Shown here in pieces: positions 45,042-53,365 of a stretch of 64,000 nt of DNA (within the stretch, counting starts at the first letter, position 1; each line of letters starts with the position of its first letter). Source of the DNA: Oceanospirillaceae bacterium (GTDB taxonomy: Bacteria > Pseudomonadota > Gammaproteobacteria > Pseudomonadales > Balneatricaceae); contig JABSQZ010000027.1 of assembly GCA_013215505.1 (NCBI GenBank), positions 1 through 64,000 on the forward strand, given 5' to 3'. The notes beneath the pieces are model-generated. The model had not been told where the DNA came from. It searched no databases and saw only the letters and a program-made list of their open reading frames with translations. The translations under genes were made by a program, and so were the position numbers.

Positions 45042-46160
45042 TCAAGCTTGCAAATCGCCAATCAATACCTGCATAAACCTGGCGGCCTCGGCGCCGGTTA
45101 CCGCTCGGTGATCAAAGGTCAGTGATAGCGGCAAGTATTTCTGTTCCACCACATTGCCTTGATCCAGAGCCAGTTTGTTGAAGCTGCGGCCCGCGCCAAT
45201 AATGGCGACAGTGGGCGGCACTACTATAGGATTAGCGTATTTACCACCAATTGAGCCGAAGTTAGAAAGAGTGATACTGTTGCCGCGCAACTGCTCGGCA
45301 GGTATTTTACGTTGTACCACCAGCTCTTTTATCTCGGAAATTTTGTCGCGTAGTTGCTGCGGTTGATACTGGGCGACGTCGCTGATCACCGGAACAAACA
45401 GACCCGCTTTGGTATCTACAGCTAACCCTAAATGCACTTGCTGTAAAATTCGGCGGCCAATCGAGTGGCTGTCATACCAGGCATTTAGACAAGGTTCTGC
45501 TTTGCAGGCGCAGATTATCGCCCTTACCAGCCGGAGGGTGACGTCGGTTTTTTCTGGCCACTGATGAATGTTGGCATCATCAATGATCGTTACCCCCACC
45601 ACTTCAGCATGGGCCTGGGCCATGGTTTTAGCCATTGCCCGGCGAACCCCTTTAAGTGGCTGTAGCTGGCCGACGCTGGCAAATATTTTTGCCACGCGTT
45701 CAACATCGCTGGCTTTAATGGTGCCATCGGGGCCCGAGGGGGTGACTATACTCAGGTCTATATCGTGACGCCTGGCCAGTGCCCGTACAGCGGGAGTGGC
45801 TTTAACGCCGATGTGCGAGGCACCACTATTCGCCTGAGCGACTTCTTTTAAATGCTTCTCAGTGGTGGGAATATCTCCGACTACTGAAGTAGATTTGAGC
45901 GGTGCTGGTGTGGCTGCCCCTTGCTCGCTGTGCTCAAACTCCAGCAGCGGATCTCCAGTGTGAATGATATCTCCAACAGCGCCGTAGAGTCTGGATATTG
46001 TGCCGGCCTGCGGGCTGGGTATATCAACAATGGCCTTGGCTGTTTCCATAGAGACAATGATTTGATCGACACTGACGCTATCGCCTTCTTTGATAAACCA
46101 TTCAACAACTTCAGCCTCGGGAAGCCCTTCACCTAAATCGGGTAATTTGAATATATTCAT
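45042..46160 (-). CDS. 2-oxoacid dehydrogenase E2 (dihydrolipoyl acyltransferase)
   Basis: The 372-residue protein has one lipoyl domain (1-75, lysine in ETAKAIVDIP), a peripheral-subunit-binding domain (about 120-155, KATPAVRALARRHDID) and a catalytic core. The active-site segment reads TFDHRAVTGAEAARFM, where classic E2 proteins have DHR..DG; the Asp is replaced by Thr. Short single-lipoyl form, as in branched-chain or pyruvate complexes of the alpha2beta2 type. It is the third gene of the E1 alpha-E1 beta-E2 operon; no E3 (lpd) is present. Its stop adjoins the heptamer array. Confidence 0.88.
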   Translation of the reverse strand: MNIFKLPDLGEGLPEAEVVEWFIKEGDSVSVDQIIVSMETAKAIVDIPSPQAGTISRLYGAVGDIIHTGDPLLEFEHSEQGAATPAPLKSTSVVGDIPTTEKHLKEVAQANSGASHIGVKATPAVRALARRHDIDLSIVTPSGPDGTIKASDVERVAKIFASVGQLQPLKGVRRAMAKTMAQAHAEVVGVTIIDDANIHQWPEKTDVTLRLVRAIICACKAEPCLNAWYDSHSIGRRILQQVHLGLAVDTKAGLFVPVISDVAQYQPQQLRDKISEIKELVVQRKIPAEQLRGNSITLSNFGSIGGKYANPIVVPPTVAIIGAGRSFNKLALDQGNVVEQKYLPLSLTFDHRAVTGAEAARFMQVLIGDLQA

Positions 46161-47137
46161 TAAAACTCCATCACTTTGCTGACCGCAGTGACTATTTGCG
46201 CAACACTGGGCATGTATTTTTGTTCCAGTTTAAACATCGGCATCACAGTGTCGTGGCCTGAAACTCTGACAATAGGTGCCAGTAGTGTGGTGAGGCCTTC
46301 CTCGGCGATGATGGCGGAAATTTCAGCGGCAACGCCACCGCTTTTTGCGGCTTCTGAGACAATAACGCAACGCCCGGTTTTCTCCACTGACTGTAAAATA
46401 GTGGCTTTATCAATCGGCTTTATAGTTGCCAGGTCTATTACTTCTGCATCAATACCGCGCTCGGCCAGGGCGTCTGCGGCCTGCATCGTTTCGAGGAGCA
46501 TGGCACCCCAGCTGATCAAAGTGATGTCGCTGCCCTGGCGCAAGGTAAAGCAGACATCCAGCGGTAGAGCCTGACCGTCGTCAGCGACCATTTCTGACTG
46601 GGCCCGGTAGATGCGTTTGGGTTCTAAAAAGACCACCGGGTCAGGGTCTCTGATCGCAGCCAGCAACAAGCCGTAGGCGCGGGCAGGAGAGGAGGGGATT
46701 ACCACTCTGATACCCGGCACATGGGCAAAAATAGCTTCGGTACTCTCACTGTGATGTTCAGGGGCATGAATACCGCCCCCATAGGGAGCGCGCAGCACCA
46801 TAGGGCAAGTTAATCTGCCGCGGGTACGGTTGCGCATTCTGCTGGCGTGACAGATGATCTGATCAAAGGCGGCGTAGATAAAACCCATAAATTGGATTTC
46901 AGCCACAGGTTTTAAGCCCTGTGCGGCGAGCCCTACACTCATTCCGCAGATAAGGGATTCGGCCAATGGGGTATCGAATACCCGCATTTCGCCGTATTGT
47001 TGTTGCAAATTATCAGTGGCGCGAAACACCCCACCGTTGGTGCCGACATCTTCACCTAATACCACTACTGATTCATCAACGCCCATTTCATAGCTCATGG
47101 CGGCATTGACTGCTTCTATTAATGTCATTTCTGGCAT
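46160..47137 (-). CDS. 2-oxoacid dehydrogenase E1 beta subunit
   Basis: The 325-residue transketolase-like subunit has MTLIEAVNAAMSYEMGVDES, VVVLGEDVGTNGGVFRATDN and the C-terminal transketolase domain (IDAEVIDLATIKPIDK). It pairs with the E1 alpha subunit to decarboxylate a 2-oxoacid using thiamin pyrophosphate. It overlaps the E2 start by one base. Confidence 0.92.
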   Translation of the reverse strand: MPEMTLIEAVNAAMSYEMGVDESVVVLGEDVGTNGGVFRATDNLQQQYGEMRVFDTPLAESLICGMSVGLAAQGLKPVAEIQFMGFIYAAFDQIICHASRMRNRTRGRLTCPMVLRAPYGGGIHAPEHHSESTEAIFAHVPGIRVVIPSSPARAYGLLLAAIRDPDPVVFLEPKRIYRAQSEMVADDGQALPLDVCFTLRQGSDITLISWGAMLLETMQAADALAERGIDAEVIDLATIKPIDKATILQSVEKTGRCVIVSEAAKSGGVAAEISAIIAEEGLTTLLAPIVRVSGHDTVMPMFKLEQKYMPSVAQIVTAVSKVMEF

Positions 47138-47173
47138 AGTTTAGCTCCGAGTAATTATTATCAGCGCGCGCTG

Positions 47174-48244
47174 TTATTGCGTCTCAAGTTGTGCCAACTG
47201 CTGCCTGAGCCCGGCGGGCATTTCTTGATACATATGCTCGAAAATAGAGGAGACAGCTTCAGTCTCAGTGGCCAGGTACTTTTCCACGCTGGCTTCAACA
47301 GCTTCGCTGCACTGTTGTTGGATGGACTCTAGCTGTTGCTCAGTAATTAACTGGTTTTCGACTAAAAAGGTTTTAAGCCGTGCCACTGGCTCCTCTTTCC
47401 AGGCCTGCTCGAGTTCGGCGGCATCGCGATAGCGGCTGGCATCATCGGCAGTAGTGTGGTCACCGAGGCGGTAGCAAATAGCTTCGATGAGATGCGGGCC
47501 GTTACCGGCGCGGGCGCTGTCAATGGCCTGCTGCAGTTTTAGGTGGCAGCCTATGATATCGTTACCATCCACTTGCTCGCCTTTAAAACCGCCGGCAATG
47601 GCTTTTTGCGCCAGCGTTTTACAGCCGGACTGCTTGCTTCTGGGTACTGATATCGCCCATTGATTGTTGATCACCACAAACACTATTGGCAGATTCCAAG
47701 TGCCTGCGGCGTTCAGCGATTCATAAAAATCACCTTCAGAGGTGCCGCCATCGCCACAGACGACGACTGCTACTCGCGGTTGCTGGCGAAGTTTAAAAGC
47801 GTAGCCAATGCCGATGCTGTGGCAGCACTGGCTGGCAATAGGCACATTGTAGGGCAGATCCTGAGTATTTATGCTGAAGTTCATACCGCGAGAGTCACCG
47901 CCCCAATAGAGCAGTAATTCTTCCATTTTAGTGCCGCGAAGAATCAGTGTAGCGGCATCTCGGTATCCTGGAATAAACACATCTTCGGCGGCCATCGTAT
48001 TGCCAATGGCGGTGCTGATCGCCTCCTGACCCAGGCAGGATGCGTAAGTGCCTATACGGCCAGTGCGCTGTAAGGCAATGGCCTTAGTATCAAAAATACG
48101 CACCAGTAACATAGTGCGATAAAACTCAATCAGGTCTTCATGGTTAATCCCCCTGGCCGCGAGCTGCTCTAAGCTAATATTCAACTGAGCACTGACGTTT
48201 AGGGATTGGGAATAACTAATATCAAATTTAGCGACTGTTTCCAT
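47174..48244 (-). CDS. 2-oxoacid dehydrogenase E1 alpha subunit
   Basis: The 356-residue subunit binds thiamin pyrophosphate through VVVCGDGGTSEGDFYESLNAA-type sequence (GDG...-N). RTGRIGTYASCLGQEA and the regulatory-loop area YRLGDHTTADDASRYRD are typical of the pyruvate or branched-chain alpha2beta2 enzymes. The start is set at ATG 48244 behind GGGAG; the frame is open 16 codons further. It is the first gene of the operon and the substrate (pyruvate versus branched-chain oxoacid) is not decided. Confidence 0.92.
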   Translation of the reverse strand: METVAKFDISYSQSLNVSAQLNISLEQLAARGINHEDLIEFYRTMLLVRIFDTKAIALQRTGRIGTYASCLGQEAISTAIGNTMAAEDVFIPGYRDAATLILRGTKMEELLLYWGGDSRGMNFSINTQDLPYNVPIASQCCHSIGIGYAFKLRQQPRVAVVVCGDGGTSEGDFYESLNAAGTWNLPIVFVVINNQWAISVPRSKQSGCKTLAQKAIAGGFKGEQVDGNDIIGCHLKLQQAIDSARAGNGPHLIEAICYRLGDHTTADDASRYRDAAELEQAWKEEPVARLKTFLVENQLITEQQLESIQQQCSEAVEASVEKYLATETEAVSSIFEHMYQEMPAGLRQQLAQLETQ

Positions 48245-48484
48245 CGTTAGCTCCCTATAAAGAGATAACACAACAATTAAGAGTGACGGCAACCTCTGGG
48301 GTTGCTGTTTTGGCTAATTGCCAGTAAATGACAGCGGCAAAATTCAGCTGTCATTATAACTATAGACGGTGATTGGCTTATTTGACTGATAAAGCGGTAT
48401 TTAATTTAGATTAAGGTTGTCTGTTTGCGCAAGTAAGCTGATAACAACCGCAGTAGCAAAATCAAACTTGGCTGATGGATCGGC
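48245..48484. other. Promoter region of the dehydrogenase operon
   Basis: About 240 bases between the E1 alpha start and the end of the marR-like gene. It should hold the operon promoter; nothing specific was identified. Confidence 0.35.
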
Positions 48485-48922
48485 TTATTGCCTGGCTGCG
48501 TCTGCTAATAGCCGCAGTCCTTCAACCACTTGCTGCTGCTGAGTTGCGGATAGCTTATTTAATAGCCGCTGTAGCTTTTGCGTGTCCAGAACTGATGAAT
48601 CCTGCAGCGCTTTTTCCCCCAGTACCGATAATCGATAGTGGGACTTGCGCTCATCTTCAGCATCGACGCTGACTACTAACATTTGCAGCGCCACTAAATT
48701 GTTCAGTGCCTCGGACATAGTCGAAGGTGCGACTTTTAAATGGGCAGCTAATGCCTTGTTATAGGTTAGTTGGCCATCGTATAAGTGCGCCAAAATGCTC
48801 ATGTCGCGATTAGATAAGCCACTGGCACTGGATCTGGAGCTATTGTGTTCGCTGTGACAAGCAAAATATATTTTTGGGTAGTGCGCCTGGATTTGTATCA
48901 CTAGATTGGTATCGATGTTCAT
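48485..48922 (-). CDS. MarR-family transcriptional regulator
   Basis: The 145-residue winged-helix protein has ILAHLYDGQLTYNKALAAHL, then VAPSTMSEALNNLVALQML and the wing DAEDERKSHYRLSVLGEKAL. It is divergent from the SRPBCC/ABC exporter genes and probably regulates them; an imperfect inverted repeat (AACC 48946-48949, GGTT 48957-48960) lies between. Confidence 0.88.
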   Translation of the reverse strand: MNIDTNLVIQIQAHYPKIYFACHSEHNSSRSSASGLSNRDMSILAHLYDGQLTYNKALAAHLKVAPSTMSEALNNLVALQMLVVSVDAEDERKSHYRLSVLGEKALQDSSVLDTQKLQRLLNKLSATQQQQVVEGLRLLADAARQ

Positions 48923-49023
48923 TAAACTGCCTTTTTAGTTCGGTTAACCTAACAATGGTTGTTTGATAAAGAGCAGATTATAAAATGAAAAACACTTTTA
49001 ATGCGCTAAGTTAGGAAACTAAG

Positions 49024-49518
49024 ATGAAGATTTTACTGATAATGATGGGGCTGCTATTAACCACCATCAGCCTGGTTCTGTTGATCGGCTGGTGGTTGCC
49101 GGTGAAACATAATGCCTCAAGAAGCACCTTGCTGGATGCAGATATTGAGCGAGTTTGGCAAAAGTTAATCAGCTATGAAAAAATGCCGCAATGGCGTTCA
49201 GAACTACTCAGTGTTGAACAAACCGCTGCTCAAGTGTGGAAAGAAACCTCTAAAGAAGGTAAGAGTATTTCATTTGCCACTATTGAAGAGATACAGCAGC
49301 AGCGTTTAGTCAGAAAGATAGTGGGTGAGCGGTTAATGTTTGGTGGCAGCTGGACTTTTGAGCTGTGCGTTGTAGGCGAGCAAACTAAATTAACCATCAG
49401 CGAAAACGGCGAAGTGTATAATCCGTTGTTTCGTTTTGTGGCTAAATTTATCATTGGTCATCACCGCTCTATGGATAAGTATCTGCAACAGCTGTTATCA
49501 TCATTGGCAGAAAAATGA
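49024..49518 (+). CDS. Membrane-anchored SRPBCC (polyketide cyclase/START-like) protein
   Basis: The 164-residue protein has one N-terminal membrane helix (about 4-24) and an SRPBCC domain: IERVWQKLISYEKMPQWRSE, WTFELCVVGEQTKLTISENG. Such domains bind hydrophobic ligands. It lies 46 bases before an ABC exporter gene in the same direction, so it may present or sense a lipophilic substrate. Confidence 0.8.
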   Translation: MKILLIMMGLLLTTISLVLLIGWWLPVKHNASRSTLLDADIERVWQKLISYEKMPQWRSELLSVEQTAAQVWKETSKEGKSISFATIEEIQQQRLVRKIVGERLMFGGSWTFELCVVGEQTKLTISENGEVYNPLFRFVAKFIIGHHRSMDKYLQQLLSSLAEK

Positions 49519-49564
49519 TCAATTAAACAATCTTTGTTATTCAGTATCACGAGCAGATTAATCA

Positions 49565-51358
49565 ATGAGCCAGCAGCAAAACACTCCCCCAGAGAAAGCG
49601 CCTAAATATTCGGTCAAAAAATCAACCTTAACGATGTTGTTTTCTTTTGCCTTGCCCTACAGGAAGACCATGGCTTGCGCGATGCTGGCTTTAGTATTCA
49701 CCGCCGCAGTCACATTATCCATCGGCCAGGGGCTGCGTTTGATGATCGACAATGGCTTTGTGGCCCAATCAAATAGTCAATTAAATCAAACGACTCTAGT
49801 GATATTGTCACTTACATTGTTAATGTCTGTTGGCACTTATATCCGCTTTTATTTAGTCTCTTGGTTGGGCGAGAGAGTCTGCGCCGATATCCGCAAGGCG
49901 GTGTTTGATCATCTGGTTGAGTTACACCCCAGTTATTTTGAGACCAATCTCAGTGGCGAGATAATGTCGCGGCTGACCACTGATACCACTTTACTACAGA
50001 CCATCATCGGCTCTTCGATGTCGATGGCACTGCGCAGCTTGCTTATGTTTATCGGTGCGCTGATTATGCTGCTATTAACTGATGCCTGGTTAACCATGGT
50101 GGTCTTTATTAGTGTGCCGGTAGTGCTGCTACCTATTCTTATCTTTGGCCGCAGAGTCAGGGAGCTCTCTAAGCGCACTCAAGATTCCGTGGCCAACGTC
50201 GGCACCTACGCCGGCGAGATTATTCAACAGATTAAAACGGTGCAGAGCTATTCTCGCGAGGGCTATGAAAAAGAGGCGTTTGGCAGGGAAGTAGAGCACT
50301 CCTTTAACATTGGAAAATTACGTATTAAACAGCGCGCACTGCTAATTGCCGCCGTGTTGCTGTTAGTTTTTTCAGCCGTCGCCAGCATGTTGTGGTTAGG
50401 TGGCAGTGCGGTCATTGCCGGAGAGATGAGCGCCGGACAACTGGGTGCCTTTGTCTTTTACTCTATCTTACTGGCCACTTCAGTGACGACTATTTCCCAG
50501 GTGTGGGGAGATTTACAGCGCGCTGCAGGTGCCAGCGACAGGTTGGTCGAGCTGCTACAAGTGCGCAGTGAGATTAGCTCAATAGCATCCACAGTCACAG
50601 ATGTAAATGCTCTTGCGCCGGTGATCGCCTGCCAGAATATGCATTTCTATTATCCGTCAAGAAGTAACACGGCGGCGTTACAGGATATTAACTTTTCTAT
50701 TCCCGCAGGACAAAGCGTCGCACTGGTGGGACCATCTGGTGCCGGAAAGTCCAGTCTGTTTGAGTTGATTCAGCGTTTTTATGATCCGCAGCAGGGCGCA
50801 GTCCTGTTTGACGGTGTCGATGTTCGCGAACTGGATCATCACGCGCTGCGCGAGCAAATGGCGCTGGTACCGCAGCAGCCGGTGCTGTTTAGCAGTGATG
50901 TGCGCTACAACATCCGCTACGGGCGACCGTCAGCCAGCGACGATGAAGTAACTGCCGCTGCAAAGGCAGCCAATGCGCACGACTTTATTATGCAGCTACC
51001 GGATGGCTACGATAGCTATCTGGGCGAGAAGGGGGTGCGTTTAAGTGGTGGGCAGAAGCAGCGCATTGCAATCGCCAGAGCGATTCTGAAAAACCCGCGG
51101 ATTCTGTTGTTAGATGAGGCGACCAGCGCCTTAGATGCGCAGAGCGAAGCGAAAGTACAACAGGCGCTAAACAGACTGATGCAGGGCCGCACTACGATCA
51201 TCATCGCCCATAGACTGGCGACTATTCTAGACGTAGACAAAATCATGGTGCTTGATCAGGGGCGGATTATTGCCAGCGGTACCCATCAGCAACTGCTGAC
51301 AAGCTGTGATCTCTACAGTCAACTGGCCAAGTTACAATTCAGAGACGTGCACGTCTAG
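49565..51358 (+). CDS. ABC exporter, fused transmembrane and ATPase domains (MsbA-like)
   Basis: The 597-residue half-transporter has six membrane helices (about 30-310) and an ATPase domain (about 350-595) with Walker A GPSGAGKSSLFELI, signature LSGGQKQRIAIARA and Walker B ILLLDEATSALD. It would form a homodimer exporting lipid or drug. Because msbA itself usually pairs with lpxK, this one is more likely an accessory multidrug or lipid exporter. Controlled perhaps by the adjacent MarR. Confidence 0.92.
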   Translation: MSQQQNTPPEKAPKYSVKKSTLTMLFSFALPYRKTMACAMLALVFTAAVTLSIGQGLRLMIDNGFVAQSNSQLNQTTLVILSLTLLMSVGTYIRFYLVSWLGERVCADIRKAVFDHLVELHPSYFETNLSGEIMSRLTTDTTLLQTIIGSSMSMALRSLLMFIGALIMLLLTDAWLTMVVFISVPVVLLPILIFGRRVRELSKRTQDSVANVGTYAGEIIQQIKTVQSYSREGYEKEAFGREVEHSFNIGKLRIKQRALLIAAVLLLVFSAVASMLWLGGSAVIAGEMSAGQLGAFVFYSILLATSVTTISQVWGDLQRAAGASDRLVELLQVRSEISSIASTVTDVNALAPVIACQNMHFYYPSRSNTAALQDINFSIPAGQSVALVGPSGAGKSSLFELIQRFYDPQQGAVLFDGVDVRELDHHALREQMALVPQQPVLFSSDVRYNIRYGRPSASDDEVTAAAKAANAHDFIMQLPDGYDSYLGEKGVRLSGGQKQRIAIARAILKNPRILLLDEATSALDAQSEAKVQQALNRLMQGRTTIIIAHRLATILDVDKIMVLDQGRIIASGTHQQLLTSCDLYSQLAKLQFRDVHV

Positions 51359-51436
51359 TGACGAAAAAGATAAACCCGCTATTTGCAAAGCCACTTCCAG
51401 GCGATGTTATCTGTAACAGGCAAGTATAAAGGTAAG

Positions 51437-51466
51437 TGGAGCTTTGCCAGTTTGCGCAAAGCTCCA
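51437..51466. terminator. Convergent hairpin between exporter and small protein gene
   Basis: TGGAGCTTTGC pairs perfectly with GCAAAGCTCCA across an 8-base loop. It separates two convergent genes and may terminate both, although the U-run is poor. Confidence 0.65.
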
Positions 51467-51474
51467 TAGCGGTA

Positions 51475-51606
51475 CTACTTATCAGGGTCCTGTTCTATCA
51501 GCGATTTCACTTTAAACCAACCCCAAATCATCGCCGCGGCCATGCCAACTATCCCCAATAAACTGGGCCAAAGTGTCTCAAAAACGTATGGGTCAATTCC
51601 GAACAT
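51475..51606 (-). CDS. Small single-pass membrane protein, 43 residues
   Basis: The frame MFGIDPYVFETLWPSLLGIV continues GMAAAMIWGWFKVKSLIEQD and ends PDK. It has one membrane helix (about 12-31) flanked by an acidic N-terminus and a basic-then-acidic tail, and a strong GAGGAG ribosome binding site six to seven bases before the ATG. It is too short for standard gene calling. A perfect FNR-type box (51723-51736) lies 117 bases upstream of the start codon, so expression may be oxygen-dependent. The size is like that of small subunits of respiratory oxidases, but no family match is claimed. Confidence 0.7.
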   Translation of the reverse strand: MFGIDPYVFETLWPSLLGIVGMAAAMIWGWFKVKSLIEQDPDK

Positions 51607-51722
51607 AATGTACTCCTCTGTGTTAACTGACCCCAGAATACGCCTACTGTTGGATTGAAAAATTGATCTAACGCAAGTTTATATGGCTGAGTTTTAACCA
51701 TTGCTGATAACTCGCAGATCTA

Positions 51723-51736
51723 TTGATATAGATCAA
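51723..51736. promoter_or_regulatory. FNR/ANR-type box
   Basis: TTGATATAGATCAA is a perfect match to the FNR consensus TTGAT-N4-ATCAA. It lies between the end of the 217-residue protein gene and the start of the 43-residue membrane protein gene on the minus strand, 117 bases from the latter, so it probably serves that gene. Confidence 0.7.
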
Positions 51737-51771
51737 TAAAAAGGCTGTTCAGGGCTGATGGAGACCGCGTT

Positions 51772-52425
51772 TTAATTGTGCTCAGCATGTGCTGAAGTAC
51801 CTTTGGCCAATAAAAAATGATGGGCCTGATGATGCGATCCAGTGGCCATTACTCCGTAAAACCCCAGCGCTTTTAATGTTTGTAACTCTGCGGGATTATC
51901 AGCCGTCATCTGTAATACCACACCGCGGGTGATGTTTTGTACATTGGAATGCCATGGGGTGGTTGCGGCAATCTCAACCATATGTGCCGACACCATAGTT
52001 TGGATAGAGGCAACAGTGTCGCCAGTGCCTTCAATGGTAAAAATCACTTTATTGTCTGAGTACTGGTGAGTGACTTTGCTTTGCAAGGTCACTTGATGCA
52101 TATCGACTAAATGCGCTTGCAGAGCGGCTATATCGACTTTGGACCAATCTGTAGTGGGGTCGTTTTGCAGTAGCTGTACTATTTCGGCGATGGTGGCAAA
52201 GGCGCCTTGTCCGGCTTGGGTAGGTTGGCGAATAACTGCCTGATTAACTACCATGGAATTTTGCTGTAGGTGGCTGCTGTGTTGCTCAGTAGCGGTTTGT
52301 GCAGCGAGGCTGGTACTGGCCAATAACAGTGCTAGGTGACTTGTCAGTGTCAATCGGCTAAATAGACCTATGTTACGCTTAAACCGCTGAGCGGTTTGAT
52401 TTGATGGTGCAGTCGAGTGAGTCAT
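51772..52425 (-). CDS. Periplasmic protein of unknown function, His/Met-bearing
   Basis: The 217-residue protein has an N-terminal signal-like stretch (about 20-42, LTLTSHLALLLASTSLAA) and a mature part with LVDMHQVTLQSKVTHQYSDN, VVLQMTADNPAELQTLKALG and a His-rich end (GSHHQAHHFLLAKG and SAHAEHN). Histidine and methionine richness hints at metal handling, but no known family is recognised. It is divergent from a Crp/Fnr-family gene, with an FNR-like half-perfect site between them (52502-52515). Confidence 0.6.
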   Translation of the reverse strand: MTHSTAPSNQTAQRFKRNIGLFSRLTLTSHLALLLASTSLAAQTATEQHSSHLQQNSMVVNQAVIRQPTQAGQGAFATIAEIVQLLQNDPTTDWSKVDIAALQAHLVDMHQVTLQSKVTHQYSDNKVIFTIEGTGDTVASIQTMVSAHMVEIAATTPWHSNVQNITRGVVLQMTADNPAELQTLKALGFYGVMATGSHHQAHHFLLAKGTSAHAEHN

Positions 52426-52501
52426 TTGCTGTGCTCTCTAATTTGAAAAAGAAAAAGGTTGGCAAAAAAGGTTAGCACTGCCGCTGCTTATCTAATATGA
52501 T

Positions 52502-52515
52502 TTGAATCATATCAA
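52502..52515. promoter_or_regulatory. FNR/Crp-like site in the divergent promoter region
   Basis: TTGAATCATATCAA matches the FNR consensus at nine of ten defined positions. It lies 50 bases before the Crp/Fnr gene start and 77 bases before the periplasmic protein gene, a good position for joint control. Confidence 0.55.
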
Positions 52516-52564
52516 TTATATTTATACCGTTATCTAAGTTGTTTGATTGCTATTGTGAGGTTTT

Positions 52565-53155
52565 ATGTATCCCCGTCCTTTTGATCAAGTGCCCGCGGCT
52601 CAATGCCGACAGCATCCGTTGCAAAAAGGCCAAAAACTGTTTAGCCAGGGTGGAACAACTGCTGGCTTGTTCTATATAAACACCGGGAATGTTGAGCTGA
52701 TCAGGCACACACAAGAGGGCGTTTTGATTGTCAATCACCGTGCTACAGCAGGCACACTATTTGCCGAGGCCTCACTGTTTTGCCGGCACTATCACTGCTA
52801 TGCCATAGCAACGACTGATACTTTAGTCACTGAATTTGATCGCGGCTACCTGCTGGCTCAATTTCAGCTAAATCCGCAGTTTGCCATGACGCTGGCGCAA
52901 CAGTTCGCCCAGCAAATTCAGACATCCCGCAGGCTCAGAGAAATTCTGGCGATCAAAGGCGCGACTGATCGCACTTTAGTGGCAATTCATGAAGGAATGT
53001 TAAACAGTCATTTAAAATCATTTGCCGCTCAAATTGGCCTGACCCATGAGGCGCTTTATCGGGCGTTGAAGGCATTGGTAGAGCAGGGGAAATTGCATAA
53101 AGTGGGCAGAGGTGAGTATTGTATAAAAAAGTTGGAAGTCGGAAGTCTGAAGTAG
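52565..53155 (+). CDS. Crp/Fnr-family transcriptional regulator
   Basis: The 196-residue protein has a cyclic-nucleotide-binding-like sensor domain (about 15-110: LQKGQKLFSQGGTTAGLFYI, ATAGTLFAEASLFCRHYHCY), a dimer helix and a C-terminal HTH_Crp (about 140-190, FAAQIGLTHEALYRALKALV). It lacks the N-terminal cysteine cluster of FNR. Its last residues KKLEVGSLK are encoded by the first degenerate units of the inverted heptamer array, so the native C-terminus was replaced by repeat DNA. TGAGG lies a few bases before the ATG. Confidence 0.88.
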   Translation: MYPRPFDQVPAAQCRQHPLQKGQKLFSQGGTTAGLFYINTGNVELIRHTQEGVLIVNHRATAGTLFAEASLFCRHYHCYAIATTDTLVTEFDRGYLLAQFQLNPQFAMTLAQQFAQQIQTSRRLREILAIKGATDRTLVAIHEGMLNSHLKSFAAQIGLTHEALYRALKALVEQGKLHKVGRGEYCIKKLEVGSLK

Positions 53156-53214
53156 GGAGTAGCGAGTTGGAAGTTGGAAGTTGGAAGTTGGAAGTTGGAA
53201 GTTGGAAGTTGGAA
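53131..53214. repeat. Tandem heptamer array, copy 3 (inverted)
   Basis: The unit appears as GTTGGAA, the reverse complement of the unit at the other two sites. A degenerate part (53131-53165, GTTGGAA GTCGGAA GTCTGAA) overlaps the end of the Crp/Fnr gene and seven perfect units follow (53166-53214). Confidence 0.95.
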
Positions 53215-53275
53215 GGTGCGGGAAAATTGCTGGGTTTGGTAACTGGCGGATTGTATTGGGGTTCTGCTCAAAGAG

Positions 53276-53302
53276 TGCCCGCTGGTGATAGCGGGCATTA
53301 TT
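53276..53302 (+). terminator. Rho-independent terminator of the Crp/Fnr gene
   Basis: TGCCCGCT (53276-53283) and AGCGGGCA (53290-53297) with a six-base loop and TTATTTTT after it. Confidence 0.8.
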
Positions 53303-53365
53303 TTTGGATGTAAGGCTTAGGTTGCTTTCATTCCTAGTGTTGTTTTAGAGATTATAGGTATTCAA

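Noticed and set aside
44831-45125. Short frames encoding repeated KLEVGSW on both strands at 45 kb
   Set aside because: They are translations of the heptamer array, not genes; the real gene end (E2) stops just outside it.
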